The notes beneath the pieces are model-generated. The model saw only the letters and a program-made list of their open reading frames with translations. It was not told the DNA's origin and made no database searches. The position numbers and the translations under genes were made by a program. A DNA stretch of 64,000 nt. It comes from Flammeovirga sp. EKP202 (GTDB lineage Bacteria > Bacteroidota > Bacteroidia > Cytophagales > Flammeovirgaceae). The DNA lies in assembly GCF_014534745.1 (NCBI RefSeq), contig NZ_JACVVP010000026.1, positions 37,635 to 101,634 on the forward strand, in the 5' to 3' direction. Position 1 is the stretch's first letter; each line of letters opens with the position of its first letter. This document shows positions 39,525 through 49,344 of the stretch, one piece after another.

Positions 39525-39555
39525 ACGGTCTGAAATAAATTTTATATCAGACCGT
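39525..39555 (-). terminator. Inverted repeat/terminator between antiporter and decarboxylase genes
   Basis: ACGGTCTGA pairs perfectly with TCAGACCGT across a 13-base spacer. On the minus strand it lies after the antiporter stop (39569) and before the decarboxylase start. The following T-tract is weak, so an operator role is also possible. Confidence 0.55.
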
Positions 39556-39568
39556 CAAAGAAAATGCG

Positions 39569-40555
39569 TTAATTCCTTATTAGAAAACTTGATTCAATTT
39601 TTATCGCTAACATTATACTTCTTGCATAACAAGATAAATGGTATAACATAAATAAAACACCTGCCTCCCATCGATCTAATTTCTTTCTTTCCCCAGTCCA
39701 CATTGAAGACAATAAAAAGATCGTCCCTCCAATTAAAATAAAAAGGTCAAGATTGAATTTAGAGTTGTAATTGATAGGATGTAGAATACTACTTAGAGAT
39801 AATATCAGAAGAATGTTGAAAATATTAGATCCAATTACGTTTCCAATTGCAATATCACTGTTCTTCTTCGTTGCTGCGACAACAGAGGTTACCAATTCAG
39901 GAAGTGAAGTTCCGGCTGCGACAATTGTCAAACCGATTATTTTTTCACTCACCCCTAAAATATTCGCAATCTTTATACTGTTGACCACTACCAACTGTCC
40001 TCCTAAGACTAAACCACCAATTCCTACAATGATTAGGGTCAAAATTTTAAAAGCTGACTTTTGTTCCGTATTCTCAATTCCTTGCGGTTCCTGTTTTATT
40101 TGTTTGAAAACATAATACAGGAAAAAGAAAAACAAAACCAACATGATCATTCCATCCATTCTGCTCGAAGAAGTAATCCCTTCAAATACAAAATCATTCA
40201 ATAGCAGTAATAATAAGATGGAAATAAATAATGAAATTGGTATCTCTTTCCAAGCGGTAGAGGTTTGAACTTTGATGGGATATATTAAACCAGAAATACC
40301 AAGAATGATAAATAGGTTAAAATTATTACTCCCAATTATGTTTCCCAATACAATATCAGAGTGCCCCTGAATAGAGGCGATACTATTGACAACTAATTCT
40401 GGTGCCGATGTACCAAACGCCACTATCGTGAGTCCTATCACTAAATCAGAAACATTGTATTTCTTCGCTAAAGCCGAAGATCCATCTACAAGCCAGTTTG
40501 CGCCAAAAATCAAAGCTACAAACCCAGCAAACACTAGAAAAACAGGAATAATCAT
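39569..40555 (-). CDS. Calcium/sodium antiporter (CaCA family, YrbG-like)
   Basis: 328 residues, about ten TM helices in two inverted halves. The alpha-1 repeat is VIGLTIVAFGTSAPELVVNS with GNIIGSNNFN, and alpha-2 is IIGLTIVAAGTSLPELVTSV with GNVIGSNIFN; the acidic ion-binding Glu residues (in APEL and LPEL) are kept. The central loop has charged KQIKQEPQGIENTEQKS. It exchanges Ca2+ for Na+ or H+ across the inner membrane. The C-terminus (IKIESSFLIRN) is a little longer than usual. Confidence 0.92.
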   Translation of the reverse strand: MIIPVFLVFAGFVALIFGANWLVDGSSALAKKYNVSDLVIGLTIVAFGTSAPELVVNSIASIQGHSDIVLGNIIGSNNFNLFIILGISGLIYPIKVQTSTAWKEIPISLFISILLLLLLNDFVFEGITSSSRMDGMIMLVLFFFFLYYVFKQIKQEPQGIENTEQKSAFKILTLIIVGIGGLVLGGQLVVVNSIKIANILGVSEKIIGLTIVAAGTSLPELVTSVVAATKKNSDIAIGNVIGSNIFNILLILSLSSILHPINYNSKFNLDLFILIGGTIFLLSSMWTGERKKLDRWEAGVLFMLYHLSCYARSIMLAIKIESSFLIRN

Positions 40556-40647
40556 AACATTTTATTGAGTAAGGTGTTTATCTACATCCTTAATCGTAAA
40601 AGAAAATAAATTGTTTATTCCCGAATGCTGATTATTGAAAATAAAAC

Positions 40648-42180
40648 CTAACCTTCCTTGTTATTTTTTATATTATTCAACTCTTCCTTTATCCTTGAAT
40701 TGATATCTATTTTCGAACTTTCAAAAATGAATATTGTGGTTCCAAATTCTCGTGCATAAGGATTAGTGATAGAATCATATTCCATGGAAGTCTCAAAGTA
40801 AGGACTAGTCTCTTTTAATTCGTTTTGTTTTTCTCTTCGATTTTTCACTCGAATTAAATGGGTATACTCCTTTTCCAAATCAAACCAATTCACATAATCC
40901 GCATCGAAGGAAACCGCTTTTATTGCATTTTGAGTGTAATAGTTAATAGCTCCTGCTTGACCATAATTGTCACATAACACCAAAACTTGATCAGGACTAT
41001 TGATCTTTTTGTAAGCCTTATCCACCTTAGAGGCTAATTCGCTCCATCCTAACATATCTGCATAATCTTGAGGAATGTGATGGTTTTTACCGTCTTCCCA
41101 ACGTAATAAACCCAACGATTCGTATTCCTCTTTATGTTCAATAATGTATTCAGGTTTTTGATTTGGAAATGCGAAATCAAAGCTTAAAATAATAATGAGG
41201 ATTGGTAAAACAACAAGTATCGGTTTTATAATTTTTCCAAGTTTATTTTCCAACAAATGAGACAGATAAACAGCTCCAATTGCAATATAGATTGGATATA
41301 AACCAATGGCATAATAATCTTTTGCTCTTAGGTAGGTGTAGAGGGTTAATGTGAAAATTAATGACCAGAATAAGAATTTGAACTTACTCAAACGCTTTGA
41401 AAATAATAGTCCGATCAAAGCACCTAATATGACAAAAAATGAACCCGTAAAGAAAAATAATTGACTCTTGAGGAATGAGATTCTCTCGACATTTACTAAT
41501 TGTGAGCTCGCTAATTCCTGCATATGATGAAATACAGGAAAGCCATTTGTAAACTGCCAATAAATATTTGGTGAAATGATAATAAGGGTAATCCCCATAG
41601 CAATATAAACTTCCTTACGAAGAAGTATATCTCTACTTTTTGTAATCAATACAGCTGGAATTACTCCAAGCACCAAAAAGAGTATATTGTATTTATTTAA
41701 GAAGCCAAATGCGAAAGCAACAGCCATCCAATAGATCCATTTCCTTTGATCGGTATTGATGTATTTAATGAATAAGAAAAACACGACCGTCCAACTGAGC
41801 ACATCAAACGAGTTGGGTTGATACAAAGTATTTAGCCTTAGTAAGCAAGAAAAAAGTATACAAGTTGCTCCTAAAACTTTAGCATATAAACTTCCTTTTA
41901 GCTCATCTATAGCCAGCCAAACCACAACCACTGTTAAAGCTCCAAACAAAGTTGGGAAAAACTTCACCCAAAACTCTCCATTTCCGAAAATCTGAATAAT
42001 GGAGGAAATCCACGATGTAACAGGTGGAACTGATGTAAATCCCAATGCTAAATGATTCGCTTGATCTAGATGCAGGAATTCGTCCCGCTGTAAATCATAG
42101 ATTGAGTCAATTAAGAAAGATTGAAAAAAGAATTTCAGTAGAATGAATCCGAGTAATATTAGTATTTCGTTCTTTTTCAT
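40648..42180 (-). CDS. Glycosyltransferase family 39 protein (ArnT/PMT-like)
   Basis: 510 residues with about 11-12 TM helices and a C-terminal soluble domain of about 140 residues. The catalytic-loop Asp-Glu pair is in YDLQRDEFLHLDQANHLALG, typical of polyprenyl-phosphate-sugar dependent GT39 enzymes, followed by SVPPVTSWISSI. The soluble part (GLLRWEDGKNHHIPQDYADM, DQVLVLCDNYGQAGAINYY) fits the family. It transfers a sugar from a lipid carrier on the periplasmic side. Lipid A, protein or glycan acceptor is unknown. Confidence 0.87.
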   Translation of the reverse strand: MKKNEILILLGFILLKFFFQSFLIDSIYDLQRDEFLHLDQANHLALGFTSVPPVTSWISSIIQIFGNGEFWVKFFPTLFGALTVVVVWLAIDELKGSLYAKVLGATCILFSCLLRLNTLYQPNSFDVLSWTVVFFLFIKYINTDQRKWIYWMAVAFAFGFLNKYNILFLVLGVIPAVLITKSRDILLRKEVYIAMGITLIIISPNIYWQFTNGFPVFHHMQELASSQLVNVERISFLKSQLFFFTGSFFVILGALIGLLFSKRLSKFKFLFWSLIFTLTLYTYLRAKDYYAIGLYPIYIAIGAVYLSHLLENKLGKIIKPILVVLPILIIILSFDFAFPNQKPEYIIEHKEEYESLGLLRWEDGKNHHIPQDYADMLGWSELASKVDKAYKKINSPDQVLVLCDNYGQAGAINYYTQNAIKAVSFDADYVNWFDLEKEYTHLIRVKNRREKQNELKETSPYFETSMEYDSITNPYAREFGTTIFIFESSKIDINSRIKEELNNIKNNKEG

Positions 42181-42289
42181 TTTAATTCGATTGAAGTTTA
42201 AATAGTAAATTACAGCTTGATCTGCCCTGTTAGTTTTCTTTTGGAGGTGTATTTACCTCAAAGATAATATTGATGAATTTGTTTGAAAA

Positions 42290-43030
42290 CTATTGAATAA
42301 ATAACGGTTCACTCCTCCATTCATCACCATCTTTTTCTATAACTAAAAGACCCCGTTCGTCAGTAGGCAACTTTTCCAATAATTCCCCTTTATTGTTAAT
42401 AAAGCAGCTTTCCCCTCCTGCTTCTACATTCCAAAGTTCTCCACTGAAATTGGACATTAAAATATTCAATGAAAAGGTTTCAGCATATTTTGCTAGTTTT
42501 TCCAAGCCTCCTCTTATTCCATTTTTAGAATAGAAAATACTTGGTAAATACAATGAACTCTTCAATTCGAATGCATTTTGAGGATGTAATTCATTTTCAA
42601 TATCGGCACAAATTGCAAAAGAAATTTTTTCGTTCTGCACTTCTAGTTGAGGATTATGTTCGAAAGAAGATTGATAGAAAAGATCTTCACCCTCATGAAG
42701 AAATTGTTTTGTATAAATTTTAACTTGGCCGCTTGGTTGTAAAATAAAAGATCCAATATAGATTTTATTTCCTAGACTCACTGGAGCCCCGACAACGATA
42801 ATTATATTTTCTTGAGTTGATTTCTGTTTTAATAAGTCAAGTTCTTTTGAGTGCTCAGTCATTATCAAATCCGCGGCCTCTTCTCTACAATAGCCTGTCA
42901 GCGACATTTCTGGAAAAATGATAAGATCAACATCATGTTGGGATGCTAAATCAATCATTTGATAATGCTCTTCTAAATTGTGACTTATCTCTCCTACAGT
43001 TGAATTTATTTGGGCGGAAGCTATTTTCAT
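42290..43030 (-). CDS. Carbon-nitrogen hydrolase (nitrilase superfamily amidase)
   Basis: The start at 43030 (MKIASAQINSTVGEISHNLE) is the family's normal beginning; an upstream ATG at 43069 is less likely. 246 residues. The triad is visible: Glu in LIIFPEMSLTGY, Lys in KIYTKQFLHEGED and Cys in ISFAICADIENELHPQ. A second conserved Glu is in LHEGE. It hydrolyses an amide such as an omega-amide or N-carbamoyl compound in the cytoplasm; the substrate is unknown. Confidence 0.88.
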   Translation of the reverse strand: MKIASAQINSTVGEISHNLEEHYQMIDLASQHDVDLIIFPEMSLTGYCREEAADLIMTEHSKELDLLKQKSTQENIIIVVGAPVSLGNKIYIGSFILQPSGQVKIYTKQFLHEGEDLFYQSSFEHNPQLEVQNEKISFAICADIENELHPQNAFELKSSLYLPSIFYSKNGIRGGLEKLAKYAETFSLNILMSNFSGELWNVEAGGESCFINNKGELLEKLPTDERGLLVIEKDGDEWRSEPLFIQ

Positions 43031-43189
43031 TATTCGATTTAGTTTTGAAATGGTTGTTATGATAATCAATACTCTAAATTATAAATCGAAGTTCATAATA
43101 TAAAACTTACCTAATATTATATGATGTCCAAATCAATATTTAAAGCTTCAAAAATGGGAGGCTTAATTTTAAATCAATTTATTTTTTGC

Positions 43190-43864
43190 CTAATAAATAG
43201 ATCCAACTAGACGCTGAATTAACTTTCCCGATTTAAATACCCAAATAATTTGATATCCCCCTGCTCCATCACTATTTGTATTTTCAAAAAAACAAAGATC
43301 TTCTTTTTTGAAGATATTAATTCTGTTATTACAATTGTACAAATCTTGATATAAAATTTCAGGAATAACAATTCTTTTCCCGTCAATTTCCACCTTCACA
43401 CTCTTGACCTCAGTTTTAGGTAACTCTCCATCTGTTCCAAAGAAATTTAAGCCATCTATTTGATAAACTACTCCATTCTCATTGCTTCTTATGAATCTTT
43501 TTTCAGTATTAAATGGAACAATTTCATACTCTAAATTAACATTTGAGTCCTTTGTGAGATTTTCTTCTAAAGGGTTTAATCTTGACTTATGAATGTATCC
43601 TTTGAAGTAATTATGCATCATTGAACCAATAGAAAACTTATTAAAGGTGATATAAACAGGAACCCAAGTCTTCGATTCATCATAGTATTCTTCTCCAAAC
43701 CAAAATATTTCATCCTCATACAATTTATATATGACGTCAGAGTCCGATTGTGGTTTACTTCTAACATTTGTATAACCATCTTTATCTTGGATCATGGCTA
43801 TTTGCCCAATGACATTATTAGTGTACAATATCAGTGATATAAATAGTATTAGAAGGCTTCTCAT
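43190..43864 (-). CDS. Secreted protein with SH3-like domain
   Basis: 224 residues with signal peptide MRSLLILFISLILYTNNVIG. Residues 25-105 contain DKDGYTNVRSKPQSDSDVIY, a bacterial SH3 pattern (YTNVRSxPxxxxxVI), and KGYIHKSRLNPL. The rest (ENGVVYQIDGLNFFGTDGEL, GGYQIIWVFKSGKLIQRLVG) is beta-rich and unassigned. It is probably a periplasmic or surface binding protein, and may be cotranscribed with the CapA-like gene 36 bases upstream. Confidence 0.75.
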   Translation of the reverse strand: MRSLLILFISLILYTNNVIGQIAMIQDKDGYTNVRSKPQSDSDVIYKLYEDEIFWFGEEYYDESKTWVPVYITFNKFSIGSMMHNYFKGYIHKSRLNPLEENLTKDSNVNLEYEIVPFNTEKRFIRSNENGVVYQIDGLNFFGTDGELPKTEVKSVKVEIDGKRIVIPEILYQDLYNCNNRINIFKKEDLCFFENTNSDGAGGYQIIWVFKSGKLIQRLVGSIY

Positions 43865-43899
43865 TGTTTTACGTATTTTTTAATTTAAATCTCTTGCTT

Positions 43900-45573
43900 T
43901 TATAAAATAGTTTTAAAGTCATAATCTGATAATTTAAAATTGATATTCAAATCAGTATCACTTCCAAACTCGTTTAAAATTTTATCATTGTCAAAACCAA
44001 ATCCATTCCATTTGTAACTTACAACCATATTCGTATTCTTCACTTTCGATCTTTCCAATACTATTAACCTGTTGGTCTTACTACAAACCTTAAAGTCTAC
44101 TATTGGGTTTCCAATTTTTGAGCCTAGCCATTTTGGATAGAAATAGTCATTATCAGTATTGAATACAAATACCCTATTTTCTTTCTCTGAATAATATCTA
44201 GTCGATTTATTTACACCGACTATAACTTCGGGATTACCATCCTTGTCAACATCGAAAACCTTAATTTTCCATGGGTTAAAACTCTCATGACTATCCAATG
44301 AAGGTTTTAAAAATTCATTTTTTTCAACGGAAAAAGGAAATATGGCAATTCTTGATTTATGATTGATAGTATTCTGAACGATGGAGTAAATATATATTCC
44401 CTTTTCGGTGGTAAACACATCTGCATCAACTAATATGAAATCAGAATCAGGTAAGGAATATTGAATTGCTTCATTAAATGAATTGTAGGTCACAATCTTA
44501 TCTTTAAATATAGAAAAACGGTGACTTGAAGTATCCAACTCCTTTATTGGTTTTTCAAATTGATAATCAATTTTTATAGAATTACCTTTTAAGGTAAAAG
44601 TAGTATTAAACTGATTCGAAACTTTATTTAAATGGTTTAAAATATCCTTTTTAATCCCTTTTGAAGCAATTTTTGGTTGGCAATTATCGATATAAATTGG
44701 TATGAGTTCTGGATTCAATATTTGTCCATTTTGGAATTGACAATTAAAAATGACACTCTCCTTTTGTAGCTTCGCACTATTGTCAAATACAAAATTACCT
44801 AAACTATAAAGTATCAACTTACCTTTATAAGTTTCAATACTTTGCAAAACATGTGGATGATGTCCTAAAACTAAATCGGCTCCAGCATCAATCACTTTGT
44901 GAGCATACTCTATTTGCTTAGAAGTTGGAATTACTGCACTTTCTTGCCCCCAGTGAAATGAAATAATAATGTGATCAATATCTGAATTTATCTTTTTTAT
45001 TTCATTACATAACCTATCGATTTGACCGTAGGCAGGATATGGTTTATTTTCGTTGAAAATTGTCCCCTCTAATAGAAATTCTAGCATTCCAAAAAATGCG
45101 AATGTTTCTCCATTTTTTTCAAGGAGTAAAGGTCGAAAAGCTTCTTCTTGATTTTTACCGCCACCAATAGTATATATTGAACCTGCGTTTAAATTTTCAA
45201 TTGTTTTTAGAAAACCTTCTTTCCCTAAATCAATGGTATGATTATTTGCCACTGAAGCGATATTAAAACCTGCAAATTTTAACCCTTGTATATATTCTGG
45301 TTCTGCACGAAACGAATACCTTTTATTTATTGGATAACCATCACTAGCATTAGCCAAGGGGCATTCCATATTGAAAAAAGCTAAATCTTTTCCATTTATT
45401 AATGCCTCTACATTATTAAATGGAAATTGTATACCGTTAGCCTTGATCACCTTTTTGACGTCTCTATCTAATAATACATCTCCAACAGCACAGAAACTCA
45501 CCTGTGCATATACATTCGTAATACCGATCCCCAAAAAAGCAATCAGAAGATATATCTTAACAACCTGTATCAT
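43900..45573 (-). CDS. CapA-family metallophosphoesterase-like protein with C-terminal repeat region
   Basis: 557 residues with an N-terminal signal segment (KIYLLIAFLGIGITNVYA). The CapA/PgsA fold is clear: SFCAVGDVLLDRDVKKVIK, FFNMECPLAN, FNIASVANNHTIDLGKEGF, IISFHWGQE and GADLVLGHHPHVLQSIE, then LILYSLGNFVFD. The metal ligands (Asp, Asn, His, HH) are intact. The last 200 residues contain short beta units including KVFDVDKDGNPEVIVGVN, resembling an FG-GAP/VCBS unit. Known relatives act in poly-gamma-glutamate attachment or hydrolysis. It overlaps the upstream DUF3160 gene by 17 bases. Confidence 0.83.
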   Translation of the reverse strand: MIQVVKIYLLIAFLGIGITNVYAQVSFCAVGDVLLDRDVKKVIKANGIQFPFNNVEALINGKDLAFFNMECPLANASDGYPINKRYSFRAEPEYIQGLKFAGFNIASVANNHTIDLGKEGFLKTIENLNAGSIYTIGGGKNQEEAFRPLLLEKNGETFAFFGMLEFLLEGTIFNENKPYPAYGQIDRLCNEIKKINSDIDHIIISFHWGQESAVIPTSKQIEYAHKVIDAGADLVLGHHPHVLQSIETYKGKLILYSLGNFVFDNSAKLQKESVIFNCQFQNGQILNPELIPIYIDNCQPKIASKGIKKDILNHLNKVSNQFNTTFTLKGNSIKIDYQFEKPIKELDTSSHRFSIFKDKIVTYNSFNEAIQYSLPDSDFILVDADVFTTEKGIYIYSIVQNTINHKSRIAIFPFSVEKNEFLKPSLDSHESFNPWKIKVFDVDKDGNPEVIVGVNKSTRYYSEKENRVFVFNTDNDYFYPKWLGSKIGNPIVDFKVCSKTNRLIVLERSKVKNTNMVVSYKWNGFGFDNDKILNEFGSDTDLNINFKLSDYDFKTIL

Positions 45574-47911
45574 AATAAATTATTTTCCATCCTGGATCCG
45601 TTGATGAGTCTGGAACCTCTTCAATATTGGGTTTATACAAAGGAGATAAACGTTTCTCATACTCCTGATTTGATTTATAATTTATCCACTCGGGTTGTTC
45701 AGGAGCATTGCCATTTTCCAACATTCTCTGCCATTTCTCGTCCGTTAACCTATCTGAACTTGGCCATGGAAATTCATAAAAAGAGAAGATGGCTCCTCTT
45801 GTTAACTTTAACTTCCCTTCTATCTCAACAATTACGTACATCGCATGTGCTTTCCCAACCCCCACTTCTAAACAAGAATCATCTGCCGTATGAACATCAG
45901 CAATGACAGACATATTTTTATCAGGACCTTCTACTTGCCACCATTCATAGGCGTCTTCTGATAATACTCTCAAAGTCAAATTGTCAAGTAAAGATCCTAA
46001 TTTCTGAATTTGATCATATTCTTCTAAGCTTAATTTTTCCTTGTTTATTTCTTTCTCTGATACCGATTTCAAAAATGTGAGTAGGTCTATAAATTCACTC
46101 CCAATATAACTAAGTCTACCCTCTAACATACCTCTCTTTAATAATTCTTCTTTTGTAAAATTCATCAAGGATAACATTCGGTTATAAAATTCAATATTAG
46201 GTTCAACATATCCTTTGGGAGGTTCTGGTACCCAAACTTTCACCTCATCTCCTTCGCCACCACATTCTGCTGCACCACTTTGCTTTGCATATAAAATTGT
46301 ATTATGTCTTAACTCTGCCCAACTCGCCAAAGAAGTATTTAAAGTTTTTACATCCCATCCGTCAGTTGTCATAAAGAAAGGCAAATCGGTCTGATATTTA
46401 ATATCATGAAGTGCCATAAGATTGTAAATCCAATAATAATAAAGGTTTTGTGTCCAATCTTCTTTTGTCCTCACATTCGTTTCTTCTATTATTTGATCTA
46501 GTTTCTGTTTATATTTTGGGTACTTATCCCAAGATGATTTATAATCATTCATCATCAAGTTGATGGCTTTCTCATTTCCAAACCCTGCCATAATATCTAA
46601 ACTATTGGGCATCATTCTTTCCGAACTAGTCAAACGGTCGAAAATTTCTGAGTCTGGAATAAAACGTTGTCCCATTAATCGAAATTGTTTCTTTTGCTCT
46701 CCAAATCTCCCGTGACCTGATATTCTTTCAGAAGGTAATCTTTCAGCTAATTTCAATAGGTTATATGTGTCGTCGAGCTCTTCAACAGAAGTTACGTTCG
46801 GAAAAACAAAATCTATAGCTTCTTTGATTTCTACAGGCCCTGTATCATCGGATAATCCAACATAGAATACCGTTGGTTCGTATATATCTTTCCAAAGTTC
46901 AATCAATGGTTCTCCTTGATAAGTTTTGGTATAAAGTAAATTTGTGATTAAAACACTACTTAAAATATTTTTCTCATTTGATACTTCTAGCCCTGCATTC
47001 CCAAGCCACATCATTGCTAGAAAATATCTTTTCAACTCTTCACTTCTAGTATAATGACCTCTTGGGATAAATTGACTATAATCAAACGCTCTTCCAAGTA
47101 GTTCTGAAAACTGATAACCTGCTTGATCATTACATTTCTCTATTTCTTGAGCCGCAATATCCTTCAAATTACCTTTCATCTCTACTTCTCCACCTTTCAT
47201 GAAGTATTGGCTTATGCCTAAAAATGCAAGATTTAAATCAATTGATTCTTTAATATTTTGGTTTGATGTTTCTTCTCGCAACACCTCCAATTCATTGATA
47301 AGTCGATCCAATAATATCTCTATTTTCTTCGACAGATATTTTGTTTCAATACTTCGAAGGGTCATATCAAAATACAAATGATATAACTGTAAAACGGCAT
47401 CAACAGAAATAAAACTAGGTATACCTAAGTAATCGTTATTTTCGTAAATATGGAAAAGTTGATCTTGACTTGTAGGAAAAACGACAAATCCATTTTTACT
47501 TAATTTATCGATCTCAAAACTATTTAATTCGGGGTATTGAAAAGTATTATATACATTCTCAAAATTAACTTGTTTTGCCTGTCCATTGGTCTGATAATCA
47601 TTTTCACGGAGTTTGTTTTCTTGGTTCACAAGCAATTCAATATTATATAAATCATCCTCCGATAAATCCGACTGCTTAAAATTCTCATTGGGCTTATACC
47701 AAGATTGTTTCATTAGCAAAGCATGTAGCTCATAGGTTTTGAAAGTTCTACCATGCTTTGCAAAGATTGAATTTCTCAGCAACCATAATTCACTTACAGA
47801 CTTGTTTTCTATCTCTGCTTGTGTTAGTTTTTTTTCAGGTGGATTAATAATTTGAGCTTGAGATAAATTGTATATCGTAAGTAGTAAAAGTATTAGTTTA
47901 GTTATTCTCAT
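45557..47911 (-). CDS. Secreted YARHG + DUF3160 protein
   Basis: 784 residues with signal peptide MRITKLILLLLTIYNLSQAQ. Residues 30-90 form a YARHG-type unit (ELWLLRNSIFAKHGRTFKTY, SWYKPNENFKQSDLSEDDL). The rest is a long DUF3160-like region (FPTSQDQLFHIYENNDYLGI, SVDAVLQLYHLYFDMTLRSI, AMMWLGNAGLEVSNE, YYYWIYNLMALHD, SWAELRHNTILYAKQS, VIADVHTADDSCLEVGVGKA). YARHG is thought to be an extracellular peptidoglycan-related domain; DUF3160 has no known function. The reading frame overlaps the downstream CapA-like gene by 17 bases, so the two probably act together at the cell surface. Confidence 0.82.
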   Translation of the reverse strand: MRITKLILLLLTIYNLSQAQIINPPEKKLTQAEIENKSVSELWLLRNSIFAKHGRTFKTYELHALLMKQSWYKPNENFKQSDLSEDDLYNIELLVNQENKLRENDYQTNGQAKQVNFENVYNTFQYPELNSFEIDKLSKNGFVVFPTSQDQLFHIYENNDYLGIPSFISVDAVLQLYHLYFDMTLRSIETKYLSKKIEILLDRLINELEVLREETSNQNIKESIDLNLAFLGISQYFMKGGEVEMKGNLKDIAAQEIEKCNDQAGYQFSELLGRAFDYSQFIPRGHYTRSEELKRYFLAMMWLGNAGLEVSNEKNILSSVLITNLLYTKTYQGEPLIELWKDIYEPTVFYVGLSDDTGPVEIKEAIDFVFPNVTSVEELDDTYNLLKLAERLPSERISGHGRFGEQKKQFRLMGQRFIPDSEIFDRLTSSERMMPNSLDIMAGFGNEKAINLMMNDYKSSWDKYPKYKQKLDQIIEETNVRTKEDWTQNLYYYWIYNLMALHDIKYQTDLPFFMTTDGWDVKTLNTSLASWAELRHNTILYAKQSGAAECGGEGDEVKVWVPEPPKGYVEPNIEFYNRMLSLMNFTKEELLKRGMLEGRLSYIGSEFIDLLTFLKSVSEKEINKEKLSLEEYDQIQKLGSLLDNLTLRVLSEDAYEWWQVEGPDKNMSVIADVHTADDSCLEVGVGKAHAMYVIVEIEGKLKLTRGAIFSFYEFPWPSSDRLTDEKWQRMLENGNAPEQPEWINYKSNQEYEKRLSPLYKPNIEEVPDSSTDPGWKIIYYDTGC

Positions 47912-47970
47912 ATTCTTTGAAATTAAAATCGCTTCAATGCCTTATTTAGTTTAACTAAATTCAACAATCT

Positions 47971-48579
47971 TTATTGATTATACACTACTTTTATATCCTC
48001 TTCTATTTCTGTTCCACTCCATAAAAAAGGAGTATCGTGCCCATTATAAAGGATTATTCCCCAAGCATTATCCATTTTCTCAAGATCAATAATGGAGACA
48101 ATTTCATCTTCTTTCATAAACTTAACATACCGTTTTTTTCTTGATAGATTTTCATGTGAAATTTTATTTTTCAATAGTACTTGTCTCGCTAAATCTATGT
48201 AATAAATATTATCATCAACAACTGTCATCCAGTCATCTTCCTCCATTCTTTCTTGTTCTGTTTTTATCCACTTGGAAGAAGGAAATATATCAAGAGCACA
48301 TTTTTCATTAATGATAATAGTGTTGGAAACTATTACGGAATCTGAATTTGAAATTTCTGCATAGGATAATTGCTTGATATTACTATACTCCGTTTCTTTA
48401 ATTTTCACAGGTTGATTCGATTCAACAGAGGTATTTTGTTTCGGTGTACTGTCAGATACTTTAACCGGTGTTTTACTTATCTTTTTCTCTTTTTGTTCTT
48501 CATGGGGCTTGGATTGTTTTTGTTTATTATCACATGAAGTAAAAAGAAAGAAAAGAGAAAAAACAACTAAATATTTCAT
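47971..48579 (-). CDS. Putative lipoprotein, function unknown
   Basis: The start at 48579 gives MKYLVVFSLFFLFTSCDNKQ, a clear lipoprotein signal with Cys at 16. Earlier in-frame ATGs up to 48690 make no sensible leader. A Lys/Ser/Pro-rich linker (residues 20-65) is followed by a globular part (LSYAEISNSDSVIVSN, IFPSSKWIKTEQERMEED, IYYIDLARQVLLKNK, WGIILYNGHDTPFLWSGTEI). No family recognised. It is probably anchored in the outer membrane. Confidence 0.65.
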   Translation of the reverse strand: MKYLVVFSLFFLFTSCDNKQKQSKPHEEQKEKKISKTPVKVSDSTPKQNTSVESNQPVKIKETEYSNIKQLSYAEISNSDSVIVSNTIIINEKCALDIFPSSKWIKTEQERMEEDDWMTVVDDNIYYIDLARQVLLKNKISHENLSRKKRYVKFMKEDEIVSIIDLEKMDNAWGIILYNGHDTPFLWSGTEIEEDIKVVYNQ

Positions 48580-48697
48580 TTTGAAGTTCTGCTTTATTTG
48601 ACAAAGTTTGCTTACAGTTCTCAACGGCTTGGTATATAAGCTATATGTATTTTGGAATACAATACTCCTACAAGCAGTAATAAACCCCAAAATAAAA

Positions 48698-48733
48698 ATA
48701 AAATCCCAAAGAATATTATTCTTCGGGATTAAT
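48698..48733 (-). terminator. Intrinsic terminator after the NTF2-like pair (minus strand)
   Basis: AATCCC.AAGAAT pairs with ATTCTTCGGGATT around a short loop (48701-48730). On the minus strand it leads into a T-rich stretch. It lies about 85 bases after the stop of the gene at 48816-49340. Confidence 0.72.
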
Positions 48734-48815
48734 TACTTCGTAAATTCTAAATAGATAGTTCTTTAATCAATTTATAAGTACCCTACACTATTTATTAAAA
48801 TTATTACTTTCACTT

Positions 48816-49340
48816 TTACTTTACTTTATCAAGTAAGCCAAAACCTTTGGCTGCTACAATTGGGTTAAAAATTTCTACATATTCCGTTATTTTTCCTTCA
48901 TCATTGAACTTAAAGGTTGAATAGTAATCATTACTGTACACTCCAGCATTATCCTTTAAATTTATATAACCCTTATATTTTACAAATACCCTATTTCCAT
49001 CACCCATTGAATAGATTTCCTTAATGTGGAAAGTCATTCCATCGAAGTTTGGAAAAACAGGTTCCCAGTATGATTTTATTCCTTCTTTACTGTTAGCTCC
49101 CTTTGGAAAAATTCCTGAGTGATATGGATTGATATGTTTGGCATCGTTACTGAATAATGCTGCCACTTGCTCTGCATTTTCCGCTTCTAAAGCTCTAAAA
49201 AAATCAAGGGTATTTGCTTTATTTCTCTTTGCTATAAATGTTGTCAATGAAGACGTGTCCGACCAGTTCTTTACTCCTTTTTCATTTTGGCATGAGAAGA
49301 ATAAAAACACGGCTATTAATCGAATCATTAAATATTTCAT
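48816..49340 (-). CDS. NTF2/SnoaL-like lipoprotein
   Basis: 174 residues with lipoprotein signal MKYLMIRLIAVFLFFSCQNE (Cys at 17). The domain at about 40-170 has ALEAENAEQVAALFSNDAKH, IKSYWEPVFPNFDGMTF and VFVKYKGYINLKDNAGVY, a SnoaL/ketosteroid-isomerase-like alpha+beta barrel. It starts 4 bases after the second NTF2-like gene, which lies upstream on the same strand. Pocket residues are not decisive, so it may be a binding or enzymatic protein. Confidence 0.78.
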   Translation of the reverse strand: MKYLMIRLIAVFLFFSCQNEKGVKNWSDTSSLTTFIAKRNKANTLDFFRALEAENAEQVAALFSNDAKHINPYHSGIFPKGANSKEGIKSYWEPVFPNFDGMTFHIKEIYSMGDGNRVFVKYKGYINLKDNAGVYSNDYYSTFKFNDEGKITEYVEIFNPIVAAKGFGLLDKVK

Positions 49341-49344
49341 TGTA

